The notes under the pieces are model-generated. The model ran no database searches, had not been told where the DNA came from, and saw only the letters and a list, made by a program, of their open reading frames with translations. Shown piece after piece: positions 1 to 12,900 of a stretch of 64,000 bases of DNA. Position 1 is the stretch's first letter; each line of letters starts with the position of its first letter. The DNA is from Bursaphelenchus xylophilus (taxonomy: Eukaryota; Nematoda; Chromadorea; Rhabditida; Aphelenchoididae): positions 1 to 64,000 of the forward strand of contig CAJFCV020000001.1 in the NCBI GenBank assembly GCA_904066235.2, in the 5' to 3' direction. A program made the translations under genes and the position numbers.

Positions 1-1663
1 CCTAAGCCTAAGCCTAAGCCTAAGCCTAAGCCTAAGCCTAAGCCTAAGCCTAAGCCTAAGCCTAAGCCTAAGCCTAAGCCTAAGCCTAAGCCTAAGCCTA
101 AGCCTAAGCCTAAGCCTAAGCCTAAGCCTAAGCCTAAGCCTAAGCCTAAGCCTAAGCCTAAGCCTAAGCCTAAGCCTAAGCCTAAGCCTAAGCCTAAGCC
201 TAAGCCTAAGCCTAAGCCTAAGCCTAAGCCTAAGCCTAAGCCTAAGCCTAAGCCTAAGCCTAAGCCTAAGCCTAAGCCTAAGCCTAAGCCTAAGCCTAAG
301 CCTAAGCCTAAGCCTAAGCCTAAGCCTAAGCCTAAGCCTAAGCCTAAGCCTAAGCCTAAGCCTAAGCCTAAGCCTAAGCCTAAGCCTAAGCCTAAGCCTA
401 AGCCTAAGCCTAAGCCTAAGCCTAAGCCTAAGCCTAAGCCTAAGCCTAAGCCTAAGCCTAAGCCTAAGCCTAAGCCTAAGCCTAAGCCTAAGCCTAAGCC
501 TAAGCCTAAGCCTAAGCCTAAGCCTAAGCCTAAGCCTAAGCCTAAGCCTAAGCCTAAGCCTAAGCCTAAGCCTAAGCCTAAGCCTAAGCCTAAGCCTAAG
601 CCTAAGCCTAAGCCTAAGCCCTAAGCCTAAGCCTAAGCCTAAGCCTAAGCCTAAGCCTAAGCCTAAGCCTAAGCCTAAGCCTAAGCCTAAGCCTAAGCCT
701 AAGCCTAAGCCTAAGCCTAAGCCTAAGCCTAAGCCTAAGCCTAAGCCTAAGCCTAAGCCTAAGCCTAAGCCTAAGCCTAAGCCTAAGCCTAAGCCTAAGC
801 CTAAGCCTAAGCCTAAGCCTAAGCCTAAGCCTAAGCCTAAGCCTAAGCCTAAGCCTAAGCCTAAGCCTAAGCCTAAGCCTAAGCCTAAGCCTAAGCCTAA
901 GCCTAAGCCTAAGCCTAAGCCTAAGCCTAAGCCTAAGCCTAAGCCTAAGCCTAAGCCTAAGCCTAAGCCTAAGCCTAAGCCTAAGCCTAAGCCTAAGCCT
1001 AAGCCTAAGCCTAAGCCTAAGCCTAAGCCTAAGCCTAAGCCTAAGCCTAAGCCTAAGCCTAAGCCTAAGCCTAAGCCTAAGCCTAAGCCTAAGCCTAAGC
1101 CTAAGCCTAAGCCTAAGCCTAAGCCTAAGCCTAAGCCTAAGCCTAAGCCTAAGCCTAAGCCTAAGCCTAAGCCTAAGCCTAAGCCTAAGCCTAAGCCTAA
1201 GCCTAAGCCTAAGCCTAAGCCTAAGCCTAAGCCTAAGCCTAAGCCTAAGCCTAAGCCTAAGCCTAAGCCTAAGCCTAAGCCTAAGCCTAAGCCTAAGCCT
1301 AAGCCTAAGCCTAAGCCTAAGCCTAAGCCTAAGCCTAAGCCTAAGCCTAAGCCTAAGCCTAAGCCTAAGCCTAAGCCTAAGCCTAAGCCTAAGCCTAAGC
1401 CTAAGCCTAAGCCTAAGCCTAAGCCTAAGCCTAAGCCTAAGCCTAAGCCTAAGCCTAAGCCTAAGCCTAAGCCTAAGCCTAAGCCTAAGCCTAAGCCTAA
1501 GCCTAAGCCTAAGCCTAAGCCTAAGCCTAAGCCTAAGCCTAAGCCTAAGCCTAAGCCTAAGCCTAAGCCTAAGCCTAAGCCTAAGCCTAAAGCCTAAGCC
1601 TAAGCCTAAGCCTAAGCCTAAGCCTAAGCCTAAGCCTAAGCCTAAGCCTAAGCCTAAGCCTAA
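1..1663. repeat. Terminal telomere, (CCTAAG)n
   Basis: About 277 head-to-tail copies of CCTAAG start at base 1; read on the minus strand toward the end this is (TTAGGC)n, the telomere repeat known from nematodes such as Caenorhabditis and Ascaris. The C-rich strand on the left and the abrupt start at base 1 identify this as the physical left end of a chromosome or scaffold. Two phase slips are visible: an extra C near 620 and an extra A near 1591. The tract decays into TCGC-containing variants from 1664. Confidence 0.97.
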
Positions 1664-1704
1664 TCGCTAAGCCTGCGCCTACTCGCTAAGCCTGCGCCTA
1701 CTCG
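1664..1704. repeat. Degenerate telomere-type junction repeats
   Basis: The telomere passes into tandem copies of a ~19-bp variant built from CGCTAAGCC, TGCGCC and TACT. The same variant block closes every full subtelomeric unit (for example 3890-3955 and 6895-6960), so the telomere joins the array exactly at a unit's own telomere-like segment. Confidence 0.85.
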
Positions 1705-3950
1705 CTAAGCCGAATTAAGACTTCCAAAAATCCAAGACATCGACGAAAATGAGAAAACTGCAAAAGTTTTGGACATCAAGTGGAAAAATCCAAAAATTAC
1801 TTGCAAATTTTGCACATCAAGTGCAAACAGCCAAAAATTACGTGCAATCGGCGCATTGTAGCGCATGCACAACAAAAGGAAAAAAATCACCCCTTACCCC
1901 ATCCTCCCAAAATACCCCACCCGCGCCGCACCCCCACCCCACCGCAAGCAACCCCGAAAGCTTGCAACAAACAAAAAATTCGAATTCCTTTACCCGAATC
2001 GCTAGTCAAGTTTCGGCTGGGGAAACGGCTATTTTTGGAGTTAATTCTCTCCTCTGCCGTCCTCTCTCTTCGCTATTCTCTCTCGCAAAAGGCTTAACTT
2101 TAAGGCCAAGTTTAACCATGAAGGAGATGAGCTAGAAAGACGGGACAAAAACCAAAAGACGTGAAATCGAATGTAGAACCTACAGCCAAAAAATCTCGAG
2201 TCCAATCACAAAATGGCCAAAGTTACGGCCAAAAAACGAGTCTAAAATACGCCTCAGGCAAAATTGACAAGTGGCACCAAAAAATTCGGAACAGCACGGC
2301 CAAACTGTGTATGAATCAAAAAAAAGTTCAAATATCCCAGAAATCGAAGCCTGAGTCTAAAGAATATATATAAGCCTAAGCCCAAGCCTAAGCCTAAGCC
2401 TAAAGTTACGGCGAAAAAACGGGTCTAAAATACGCCTCAGGCAAAATTGACAAGTGGCACCAAAAAATTCGGAGGTGCACGGCCAAACTGTGTATAAATC
2501 AAAAAAAATTTCAAAAATCCCAGAAATCGAAGCCTCAGTCTAAAGAATATATATAAGCCTAAGCCTAAGCCTAATGCCGGAGGTATAACTAAGCCTCACC
2601 ATGAAGGAGAGCAGCTAGAAACACGGGACAAAAACCAAAAAACGTGAAATTTAACGCAGATCCTGGAGCAAAAGAATCTCGGCTCCAGTCACAACTTGGC
2701 CAAAGTTACGGCCGAAAATAGCCTGAGGCTAAATGTGCCTGAGGCTAAGTGCCTGAGGCAACTTTCTTCAAATTTCAAATTTTTCCCATCATCATGGGAC
2801 AATCAGCTTTCGAACAAGCCCACTCCCGACCTTAACGGACGAAAATTTTTTTTAAATCCCTCAGGCATAACTAAGTCTCACCATGAAGGAGATCAGCTAG
2901 AAAGACGGGACAAAAACCAAAAGACGTGAAATCGAACGCAAATCCCGGAGCAAAAGAAATCTCGAGTCCAATCACAAATTGGCCAAAGTTACGGCCGAAA
3001 ATAGCCTTAGGCCAAATTGCCTGAGGCTAAGTGCCTGAGGCAACTTTCTTCAAATTTTTCGAATTCGTCCGCTCCGCTGGTGTGTGGAGCACGCGTGTAG
3101 ATGGGAAGGGGGGAGCGGAAAGGGGTAGGGGGTGCGCGCGAAGCGCGCCACCCAGTCCTCCGCGTTTTTTGGTCAATAACTTCCGATTTTTTCAAAAATG
3201 ACGACTTTTTTGCAGCTAGCGACTCGGGACCACTTCCATCGGATGCGCACCGAAATTCTAAGTCATAAAAAATAGGTTTTGGGAGGGGCGATTGGCAGAG
3301 CGCGTGGCTGGAGCCGAAAAACCGCAAAATTCGGAAAAACATTTTCGGCCGTTTCTCGCCGATGAAGCGGCCGATCGGGATGGGGGTATTTTTGCCTCGT
3401 AGCCCTGTCGAAGCTCTCTCGAATCACACCACTCCCGACCTTAACGCACAACTTTGATTTTTCGGCCACGCGCAGGCCGCGCCCACTCTTTGGAAAAAAA
3501 TTTTTCTATTTTTCCCATGATTAGTGGACGATCATCTTTCGAACAAGCCCACTCCCGACCTTAACGGACGAAAAAGTAGAAAGCCGGAAAAATGCAAATT
3601 TGGCCTAATTTGCATAAAAGACAAGGGTGTAAAAAATTTTTTCTATTTTTCCCATCATCGCAGCACCGAGCGCTTTCGAATGAGCCCACTCACAAGCTTA
3701 ACGGAGCAAAAAAAATGTTTTAGGCTTAATAAACCTAAAAAAAAATTTTTTTAAACACCAAAACCACATACTTCCCGGAGGGCTAGAGCGAAAATTCAAA
3801 AAGATCCGTGAAATTCAGCCGACTGGCTACCATTGATTAAAAAATCAGAGTTAATTCCTCGATCTAAATATATTGAAAGCCTGAGCCTGATCGCTAAGCC
3901 TAAGCCTACTCGCTAAGCCTGCGCCTACTCGCTAAGCCTGCGCCTACTCG
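1705..3950. repeat. Subtelomeric unit 1 (telomere-proximal)
   Basis: 2,246 bp, joined directly to the terminal telomere. It differs from the inner consensus by single-base indels, for example fewer A residues after AACAAAAGG near 1880 and one extra G in two G-runs near 3110 and 3128. Confidence 0.9.
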
Positions 3951-6900
3951 CTAAGCCGAATTAAGACTTCCAAAAATCCAAGACATCGACGAAAATGAGA
4001 AAACTGCAAAAGTTTTGGACATCAAGTGGAAAAATCCAAAAATTACTTGCAAATTTTGCACATCAAGTGCAAACAGCCAAAAATTACGTGCAATCGGCGC
4101 ATTGTAGCGCATGCACAACAAAAGGAAAAAAAAATCACCCCTTACCCCATCCTCCCAAAATGCCCCACCCGCGCCGCACCCCACCCCACCGCAAGCAACC
4201 CCGAAAGCTTGCAACAAACAAAAAATTCGAATTCCTTTACCCGAATCGCTAGTCAAGTTTCGGCTGGGGAAACGGCTATTTTTGGAGTTAATTCTCTCCT
4301 CTGCCGTCCTCTCTCTTCGCTATTCTCTCTCGCAAAAGGCTTAACTTTAAGGCCAAGTTTAACCATGAAGGAGATGAGCTAGAAAGACGGGACAAAAACC
4401 AAAAGACGTGAAATCGAATGTAGAACCTACAGCCAAAAAATCTCGAGTCCAATCACAAAATGGCCAAAGTTACGGCCAAAAAACGAGTCTAAAATACGCC
4501 TCAGGCAAAATTGACAAGTGGCACCAAAAAATTCGGAACAGCACGGCCAAACTGTGTATGAATCAAAAAAAAGTTCAAATATCCCAGAAATCGAAGCCTG
4601 AGTCTAAAGAATATATATAAGCCTAAGCCCAAGCCTAAGCCTAAGCCTAAAGTTACGGCGAAAAAACGGGTCTAAAATACGCCTCAGGCAAAATTGACAA
4701 GTGGCACCAAAAAATTCGGAGGTGCACGGCCAAACTGTGTATAAATCAAAAAAAATTTCAAAAATCCCAGAAATCGAAGCCTCAGTCTAAAGAATATATA
4801 TAAGCCTAAGCCTAAGCCTAATGCCGGAGGTATAACTAAGCCTCACCATGAAGGAGAGCAGCTAGAAACACGGGACAAAAACCAAAAAACGTGAAATTTA
4901 ACGCAGATCCTGGAGCAAAAAGAATCTCGGCTCCAGTCACAACTTGGCCAAAGTTACGGCCGAAAATAGCCTGAGGCTAAATGTGCCTGAGGCTAAGTGC
5001 CTGAGGCAACTTTCTTCAAATTTCAAAATTTTCCCATCATCTGTGGACAATCGGCGTTCGAACAAGCCCACTCCCGACCTTAACGGACGAAAATTTTTTT
5101 TAAATCCCTCAGGCATAACTAAGTCTCACCATGAAGGAGATCAGCTAGAAAGACGGGACAAAAACCAAAAGACGTGAAATCGAACGCAAATCCCGGAGCA
5201 AAAGAAATCTCGAGTCCAATCACAAATTGGCCAAAGTTACGGCCGAAAATAGCCTTAGGCCAAATTGCCTGCGGCTAAGTGCCTGAGGCCACTTTCTTAG
5301 AATTTTGCGAATTCGTCTGCACCGCTGGTGTGTGGAGCACGAGTGTAGGTGGGAAGGGAGAAGCGGAAAGGGGTAGGGGGTGCGCGCGAAGCGCGCCACC
5401 CAGTCCTCCGCGTTTTTTGGTCAATAACTTCCGATTTTTTTCAAAAATGACGACTTTTTTTGCAGCTAGCCACTCGGGACCACTTCCATCGGATGCGCAC
5501 CGAAATTTTATGTCATAAAAAATAGGTTTTGGGAGCGGCGATTGGCAGAGCGCGTGGCTGGAGGCGAAAAACCGCGAAATTCCGAAAAACATTTTCAACC
5601 GTTTCTCGCCGATGAAGCGGCCGATCGGGATGGGGGTATTTTTGCCTCGTAGCCCGGTCGAAGCTCTCTCGAGCCACACCACTCCCGACCTTAACGCACA
5701 ACTTTGGTTTTTCGGCCGCGCGCAGGCCGCGCCCACTATTCGGAAAAAATTTTTTTCTATTTTTCCCATCATCAGGGGCTGATCGGCGTTCGAACAAGCC
5801 CACTCCCGACCTTAACGGACGAAAAAGTAGAAAGCCGGAAAAATGCAAATTTGGCCTAATTTGCATAAAAGACAAGGGTGTAAAAAATTTTTTCTATTTT
5901 TCCCATCATCGCAGCACCGAGCGCTTTCGAATGAGCCCACTCACAAGCTTAACGGAGCAAAAGAAATCTCGAGTCCAATCACAAATTGGCCAAAGTTACG
6001 GCCGAAAATAGCCTTAGGCCAAATTGCCTGAGGCTAAGTGCCTGAGGCAACTTTCTTCAAATTTTTCGAATTCGTCCGCTCCGCTGGTGTGTGGAGCACG
6101 CGTGTAGATGGGAAGGGGGAGCGGAAAGGGGTAGGGGTGCGCGCGAAGCGCGCCACCCAGTCCTCCGCGTTTTTTGGTCAATAACTTCCGATTTTTTCAA
6201 AAATGACGACTTTTTTTGCAGCTAGCGACTCGGGACCACTTCCATCGGATGCGCACCGAAATTCTAAGTCATAAAAAATAGGTTTTGGGAGGGGCGATTG
6301 GCAGAGCGCGTGGCTGGAGCCGAAAAACCGCAAAATTCGGAAAAACATTTTCGGCCGTTTCTCGCCGATGAAGCGGCCGATCGGGATGGGGGTATTTTTG
6401 CCTCGTAGCCCTGTCGAAGCTCTCTCGAATCACACCACTCCCGACCTTAACGCACAACTTTGATTTTTCGGCCACGCGCAGGCCGCGCCCACTCTTTGGA
6501 AAAAATTTTTCTATTTTTCCCATGATTAGTGGACGATCATCTTTCGAACAAGCCCACTCCCGACCTTAACGGACGAAAAAGTAGAAAGCCGGAAAAATGC
6601 AAATTTGGCCTAATTTGCATAAAAGACAAGGGTGTAAAAAATTTTTTCTATTTTTCCCATCATCGCAGCACCGAGCGCTTTCGAATGAGCCCACTCACAA
6701 GCTTAACGGAGCAAAAAAAATGTTTTAGGCTTAATAAACCTAAAAAAAAAATTTTTTTAAACACCAAAACCACATACTTCCCGGAGGGCTAGAGCGAAAA
6801 TTCAAAAGATCCGTGAAATTCAGCCGACTGGCTACCATTGATTAAAAAATCAGAGTTAATTCCTCGATCTAAATATATTGAAAGCCTGAGCCTGATCGCT

Positions 6901-6955
6901 AAGCCTAAGCCTACTCGCTAAGCCTGCGCCTACTCGCTAAGCCTGCGCCTACTCG
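3951..6955. repeat. Subtelomeric unit 2 with internal ~755-bp duplication
   Basis: 3,005 bp. The part from about 5204 to 5962 is present twice in succession (again ~5963-6715). The first copy carries many substitutions relative to all other units, for example around 5275-5345 and 5560-5780; the second copy is consensus-like. The two copies are joined at the shared 10-mer CGGAGCAAAA (5194-5203 and 5953-5962). Confidence 0.9.
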
Positions 6956-9900
6956 CTAAGCCGAATTAAGACTTCCAAAAATCCAAGACATCGACGAAAA
7001 TGAGAAAACTGCAAAAGTTTTGGACATCAAGTGGAAAAATCCAAAAATTACTTGCAAATTTTGCACATCAAGTGCAAACAGCCAAAAATTACGTGCAATC
7101 GGCGCATTGTAGCGCATGCACAACAAAAGGAAAAAAAAATCACCCCTTACCCCATCCTCCCAAAATACCCCACCCGCGCCGCACCCCCACCCCACCGCAA
7201 GCAACCCCGAAAGCTTGCAACAAACAAAAAATTCGAATTCCTTTACCCGAATCGCTAGTCAAGTTTCGGCTGGGGAAACGGCTATTTTTGGAGTTAATTC
7301 TCTCCTCTGCCGTCCTCTCTCTTCGCTATTCTCTCTCGCAAAAGGCTTAACTTTAAGGCCAAGTTTAACCATGAAGGAGATGAGCTAGAAAGACGGGACA
7401 AAAACCAAAAGACGTGAAATCGAATGTAGAACCTACAGCCAAAAAATCTCGAGTCCAATCACAAAATGGCCAAAGTTACGGCCAAAAAACGAGTCTAAAA
7501 TACGCCTCAGGCAAAATTGACAAGTGGCACCAAAAAATTCGGAACAGCACGGCCAAACTGTGTATGAATCAAAAAAAAGTTCAAATATCCCAGAAATCGA
7601 AGCCTGAGTCTAAAGAATATATATAAGCCTAAGCCCAAGCCTAAGCCTAAGCCTAAAGTTACGGCGAAAAAACGGGTCTAAAATACGCCTCAGGCAAAAT
7701 TGACAAGTGGCACCAAAAAATTCGGAGGTGCACGGCCAAACTGTGTATAAATCAAAAAAAATTTCAAAAATCCCAGAAATCGAAGCCTCAGTCTAAAGAA
7801 TATATATAAGCCTAAGCCTAAGCCTAATGCCGGAGGTATAACTAAGCCTCACCATGAAGGAGAGCAGCTAGAAACACGGGACAAAAACCAAAAAACGTGA
7901 AATTTAACGCAGATCCTGGAGCAAAAAGAATCTCGGCTCCAGTCACAACTTGGCCAAAGTTACGGCCGAAAATAGCCTGAGGCTAAATGTGCCTGAGGCT
8001 AAGTGCCTGAGGCAACTTTCTTCAAATTTCAAATTTTTCCCATCATCATGGGACAATCAGCTTTCGAACAAGCCCACTCCCGACCTTAACGGACGAAAAT
8101 TTTTTTTAAATCCCTCAGGCATAACTAAGTCTCACCATGAAGGAGATCAGCTAGAAAGACGGGACAAAAACCAAAAGACGTGAAATCGAACGCAAATCCC
8201 GGAGCAAAAGAAATCTCGAGTCCAATCACAAATTGGCCAAAGTTACGGCCGAAAATAGCCTTAGGCCAAATTGCCTGAGGCTAAGTGCCTGAGGCAACTT
8301 TCTTCAAATTTTTCGAATTCGTCCGCTCCGCTGGTGTGTGGAGCACGCGTGTAGATGGGAAGGGGGAGCGGAAAGGGGTAGGGGTGCGCGCGAAGCGCGC
8401 CACCCAGTCCTCCGCGTTTTTTGGTCAATAACTTCCGATTTTTTTCAAAAATGACGACTTTTTTTGCAGCTAGCGACTCGGGACCACTTCCATCGGATGC
8501 GCACCGAAATTCTAAGTCATAAAAAATAGGTTTTGGGAGGGGCGATTGGCAGAGCGCGTGGCTGGAGCCGAAAAACCGCAAAATTCGGAAAAACATTTTC
8601 GGCCGTTTCTCGCCGATGAAGCGGCCGATCGGGATGGGGGTATTTTTGCCTCGTAGCCCTGTCGAAGCTCTCTCGAATCACACCACTCCCGACCTTAACG
8701 CACAACTTTGATTTTTCGGCCACGCGCAGGCCGCGCCCACTCTTTGGAAAAAAATTTTTCTATTTTTCCCATGATTAGTGGACGATCATCTTTCGAACAA
8801 GCCCACTCCCGACCTTAACGGACGAAAAAGTAGAAAGCCGGAAAAATGCAAATTTGGCCTAATTTGCATAAAAGACAAGGGTGTAAAAAATTTTTTCTAT
8901 TTTTCCCATCATCGCAGCACCGAGCGCTTTCGAATGAGCCCACTCACAAGCTTAACGGAGCAAAAAAAATGTTTTAGGCTTAATAAACCTAAAAAAAAAA
9001 TTTTTTTAAACACCAAAACCACATACTTCCCGGAGGGCTAGAGCGAAAATTCAAAAAGATCCGTGAAATTCAGCCGACTGGCTACCATTGATTAAAAAAT
9101 CAGAGTTAATTCCTCGATCTAAATATATTGAAAGCCTGAGCCTGATCGCTAAGCCTAAGCCTACTCGCTAAGCCTGCGCCTACTCGCTAAGCCTGCGCCT
9201 ACTCGCTAAGCCGAATTAAGACTTCCAAAAATCCAAGACATCGACGAAAATGAGAAAACTGCAAAAGTTTTGGACATCAAGTGGAAAAATCCAAAAATTA
9301 CTTGCAAATTTTGCACATCAAGTGCAAACAGCCAAAAATTACGTGCAATCGGCGCATTGTAGCGCATGCACAACAAAAGGAAAAAAAAATCACCCCTTAC
9401 CCCATCCTCCCAAAATACCCCACCCGCGCCGCACCCCCACCCCACCGCAAGCAACCCCGAAAGCTTGCAACAAACAAAAAATTCGAATTCCTTTACCCGA
9501 ATCGCTAGTCAAGTTTCGGCTGGGGAAACGGCTATTTTTGGAGTTAATTCTCTCCTCTGCCGTCCTCTCTCTTCGCTATTCTCTCTCGCAAAAGGCTTAA
9601 CTTTAAGGCCAAGTTTAACCATGAAGGAGATGAGCTAGAAAGACGGGACAAAAACCAAAAGACGTGAAATCGAATGTAGAACCTACAGCCAAAAAATCTC
9701 GAGTCCAATCACAAAATGGCCAAAGTTACGGCCAAAAAACGAGTCTAAAATACGCCTCAGGCAAAATTGACAAGTGGCACCAAAAAATTCGGAACAGCAC
9801 GGCCAAACTGTGTATGAATCAAAAAAAAGTTCAAATATCCCAGAAATCGAAGCCTGAGTCTAAAGAATATATATAAGCCTAAGCCCAAGCCTAAGCCTAA

Positions 9901-12900
9901 GCCTAAAGTTACGGCGAAAAAACGGGTCTAAAATACGCCTCAGGCAAAATTGACAAGTGGCACCAAAAAATTCGGAGGTGCACGGCCAAACTGTGTATAA
10001 ATCAAAAAAAATTTCAAAAATCCCAGAAATCGAAGCCTCAGTCTAAAGAATATATATAAGCCTAAGCCTAAGCCTAATGCCGGAGGTATAACTAAGCCTC
10101 ACCATGAAGGAGAGCAGCTAGAAACACGGGACAAAAACCAAAAAACGTGAAATTTAACGCAGATCCTGGAGCAAAAAGAATCTCGGCTCCAGTCACAACT
10201 TGGCCAAAGTTACGGCCGAAAATAGCCTGAGGCTAAATGTGCCTGAGGCTAAGTGCCTGAGGCAACTTTCTTCAAATTTCAAATTTTTCCCATCATCATG
10301 GGACAATCAGCTTTCGAACAAGCCCACTCCCGACCTTAACGGACGAAAATTTTTTTTAAATCCCTCAGGCATAACTAAGTCTCACCATGAAGGAGATCAG
10401 CTAGAAAGACGGGACAAAAACCAAAAGACGTGAAATCGAACGCAAATCCCGGAGCAAAAGAAATCTCGAGTCCAATCACAAATTGGCCAAAGTTACGGCC
10501 GAAAATAGCCTTAGGCCAAATTGCCTGAGGCTAAGTGCCTGAGGCAACTTTCTTCAAATTTTTCGAATTCGTCCGCTCCGCTGGTGTGTGGAGCACGCGT
10601 GTAGATGGGAAGGGGGAGCGGAAAGGGGTAGGGGTGCGCGCGAAGCGCGCCACCCAGTCCTCCGCGTTTTTTGGTCAATAACTTCCGATTTTTTTCAAAA
10701 ATGACGACTTTTTTTGCAGCTAGCGACTCGGGACCACTTCCATCGGATGCGCACCGAAATTCTAAGTCATAAAAAATAGGTTTTGGGAGGGGCGATTGGC
10801 AGAGCGCGTGGCTGGAGCCGAAAAACCGCAAAATTCGGAAAAACATTTTCGGCCGTTTCTCGCCGATGAAGCGGCCGATCGGGATGGGGGTATTTTTGCC
10901 TCGTAGCCCTGTCGAAGCTCTCTCGAATCACACCACTCCCGACCTTAACGCACAACTTTGATTTTTCGGCCACGCGCAGGCCGCGCCCACTCTTTGGAAA
11001 AAAATTTTTCTATTTTTCCCATGATTAGTGGACGATCATCTTTCGAACAAGCCCACTCCCGACCTTAACGGACGAAAAAGTAGAAAGCCGGAAAAATGCA
11101 AATTTGGCCTAATTTGCATAAAAGACAAGGGTGTAAAAAATTTTTTCTATTTTTCCCATCATCGCAGCACCGAGCGCTTTCGAATGAGCCCACTCACAAG
11201 CTTAACGGAGCAAAAAAAATGTTTTAGGCTTAATAAACCTAAAAAAAAAATTTTTTTAAACACCAAAACCACATACTTCCCGGAGGGCTAGAGCGAAAAT
11301 TCAAAAAGATCCGTGAAATTCAGCCGACTGGCTACCATTGATTAAAAAATCAGAGTTAATTCCTCGATCTAAATATATTGAAAGCCTGAGCCTGATCGCT
11401 AAGCCTAAGCCTACTCGCTAAGCCTGCGCCTACTCGCTAAGCCTGCGCCTACTCGCTAAGCCGAATTAAGACTTCCAAAAATCCAAGACATCGACGAAAA
11501 TGAGAAAACTGCAAAAGTTTTGGACATCAAGTGGAAAAATCCAAAAATTACTTGCAAATTTTGCACATCAAGTGCAAACAGCCAAAAATTACGTGCAATC
11601 GGCGCATTGTAGCGCATGCACAACAAAAGGAAAAAAAAATCACCCCTTACCCCATCCTCCCAAAATACCCCACCCGCGCCGCACCCCCACCCCACCGCAA
11701 GCAACCCCGAAAGCTTGCAACAAACAAAAAATTCGAATTCCTTTACCCGAATCGCTAGTCAAGTTTCGGCTGGGGAAACGGCTATTTTTGGAGTTAATTC
11801 TCTCCTCTGCCGTCCTCTCTCTTCGCTATTCTCTCTCGCAAAAGGCTTAACTTTAAGGCCAAGTTTAACCATGAAGGAGATGAGCTAGAAAGACGGGACA
11901 AAAACCAAAAGACGTGAAATCGAATGTAGAACCTACAGCCAAAAAATCTCGAGTCCAATCACAAAATGGCCAAAGTTACGGCCAAAAAACGAGTCTAAAA
12001 TACGCCTCAGGCAAAATTGACAAGTGGCACCAAAAAATTCGGAACAGCACGGCCAAACTGTGTATGAATCAAAAAAAAGTTCAAATATCCCAGAAATCGA
12101 AGCCTGAGTCTAAAGAATATATATAAGCCTAAGCCCAAGCCTAAGCCTAAGCCTAAAGTTACGGCGAAAAAACGGGTCTAAAATACGCCTCAGGCAAAAT
12201 TGACAAGTGGCACCAAAAAATTCGGAGGTGCACGGCCAAACTGTGTATAAATCAAAAAAAATTTCAAAAATCCCAGAAATCGAAGCCTCAGTCTAAAGAA
12301 TATATATAAGCCTAAGCCTAAGCCTAATGCCGGAGGTATAACTAAGCCTCACCATGAAGGAGAGCAGCTAGAAACACGGGACAAAAACCAAAAAACGTGA
12401 AATTTAACGCAGATCCTGGAGCAAAAAGAATCTCGGCTCCAGTCACAACTTGGCCAAAGTTACGGCCGAAAATAGCCTGAGGCTAAATGTGCCTGAGGCT
12501 AAGTGCCTGAGGCAACTTTCTTCAAATTTCAAATTTTTCCCATCATCATGGGACAATCAGCTTTCGAACAAGCCCACTCCCGACCTTAACGGACGAAAAT
12601 TTTTTTTAAATCCCTCAGGCATAACTAAGTCTCACCATGAAGGAGATCAGCTAGAAAGACGGGACAAAAACCAAAAGACGTGAAATCGAACGCAAATCCC
12701 GGAGCAAAAGAAATCTCGAGTCCAATCACAAATTGGCCAAAGTTACGGCCGAAAATAGCCTTAGGCCAAATTGCCTGAGGCTAAGTGCCTGAGGCAACTT
12801 TCTTCAAATTTTTCGAATTCGTCCGCTCCGCTGGTGTGTGGAGCACGCGTGTAGATGGGAAGGGGGAGCGGAAAGGGGTAGGGGTGCGCGCGAAGCGCGC

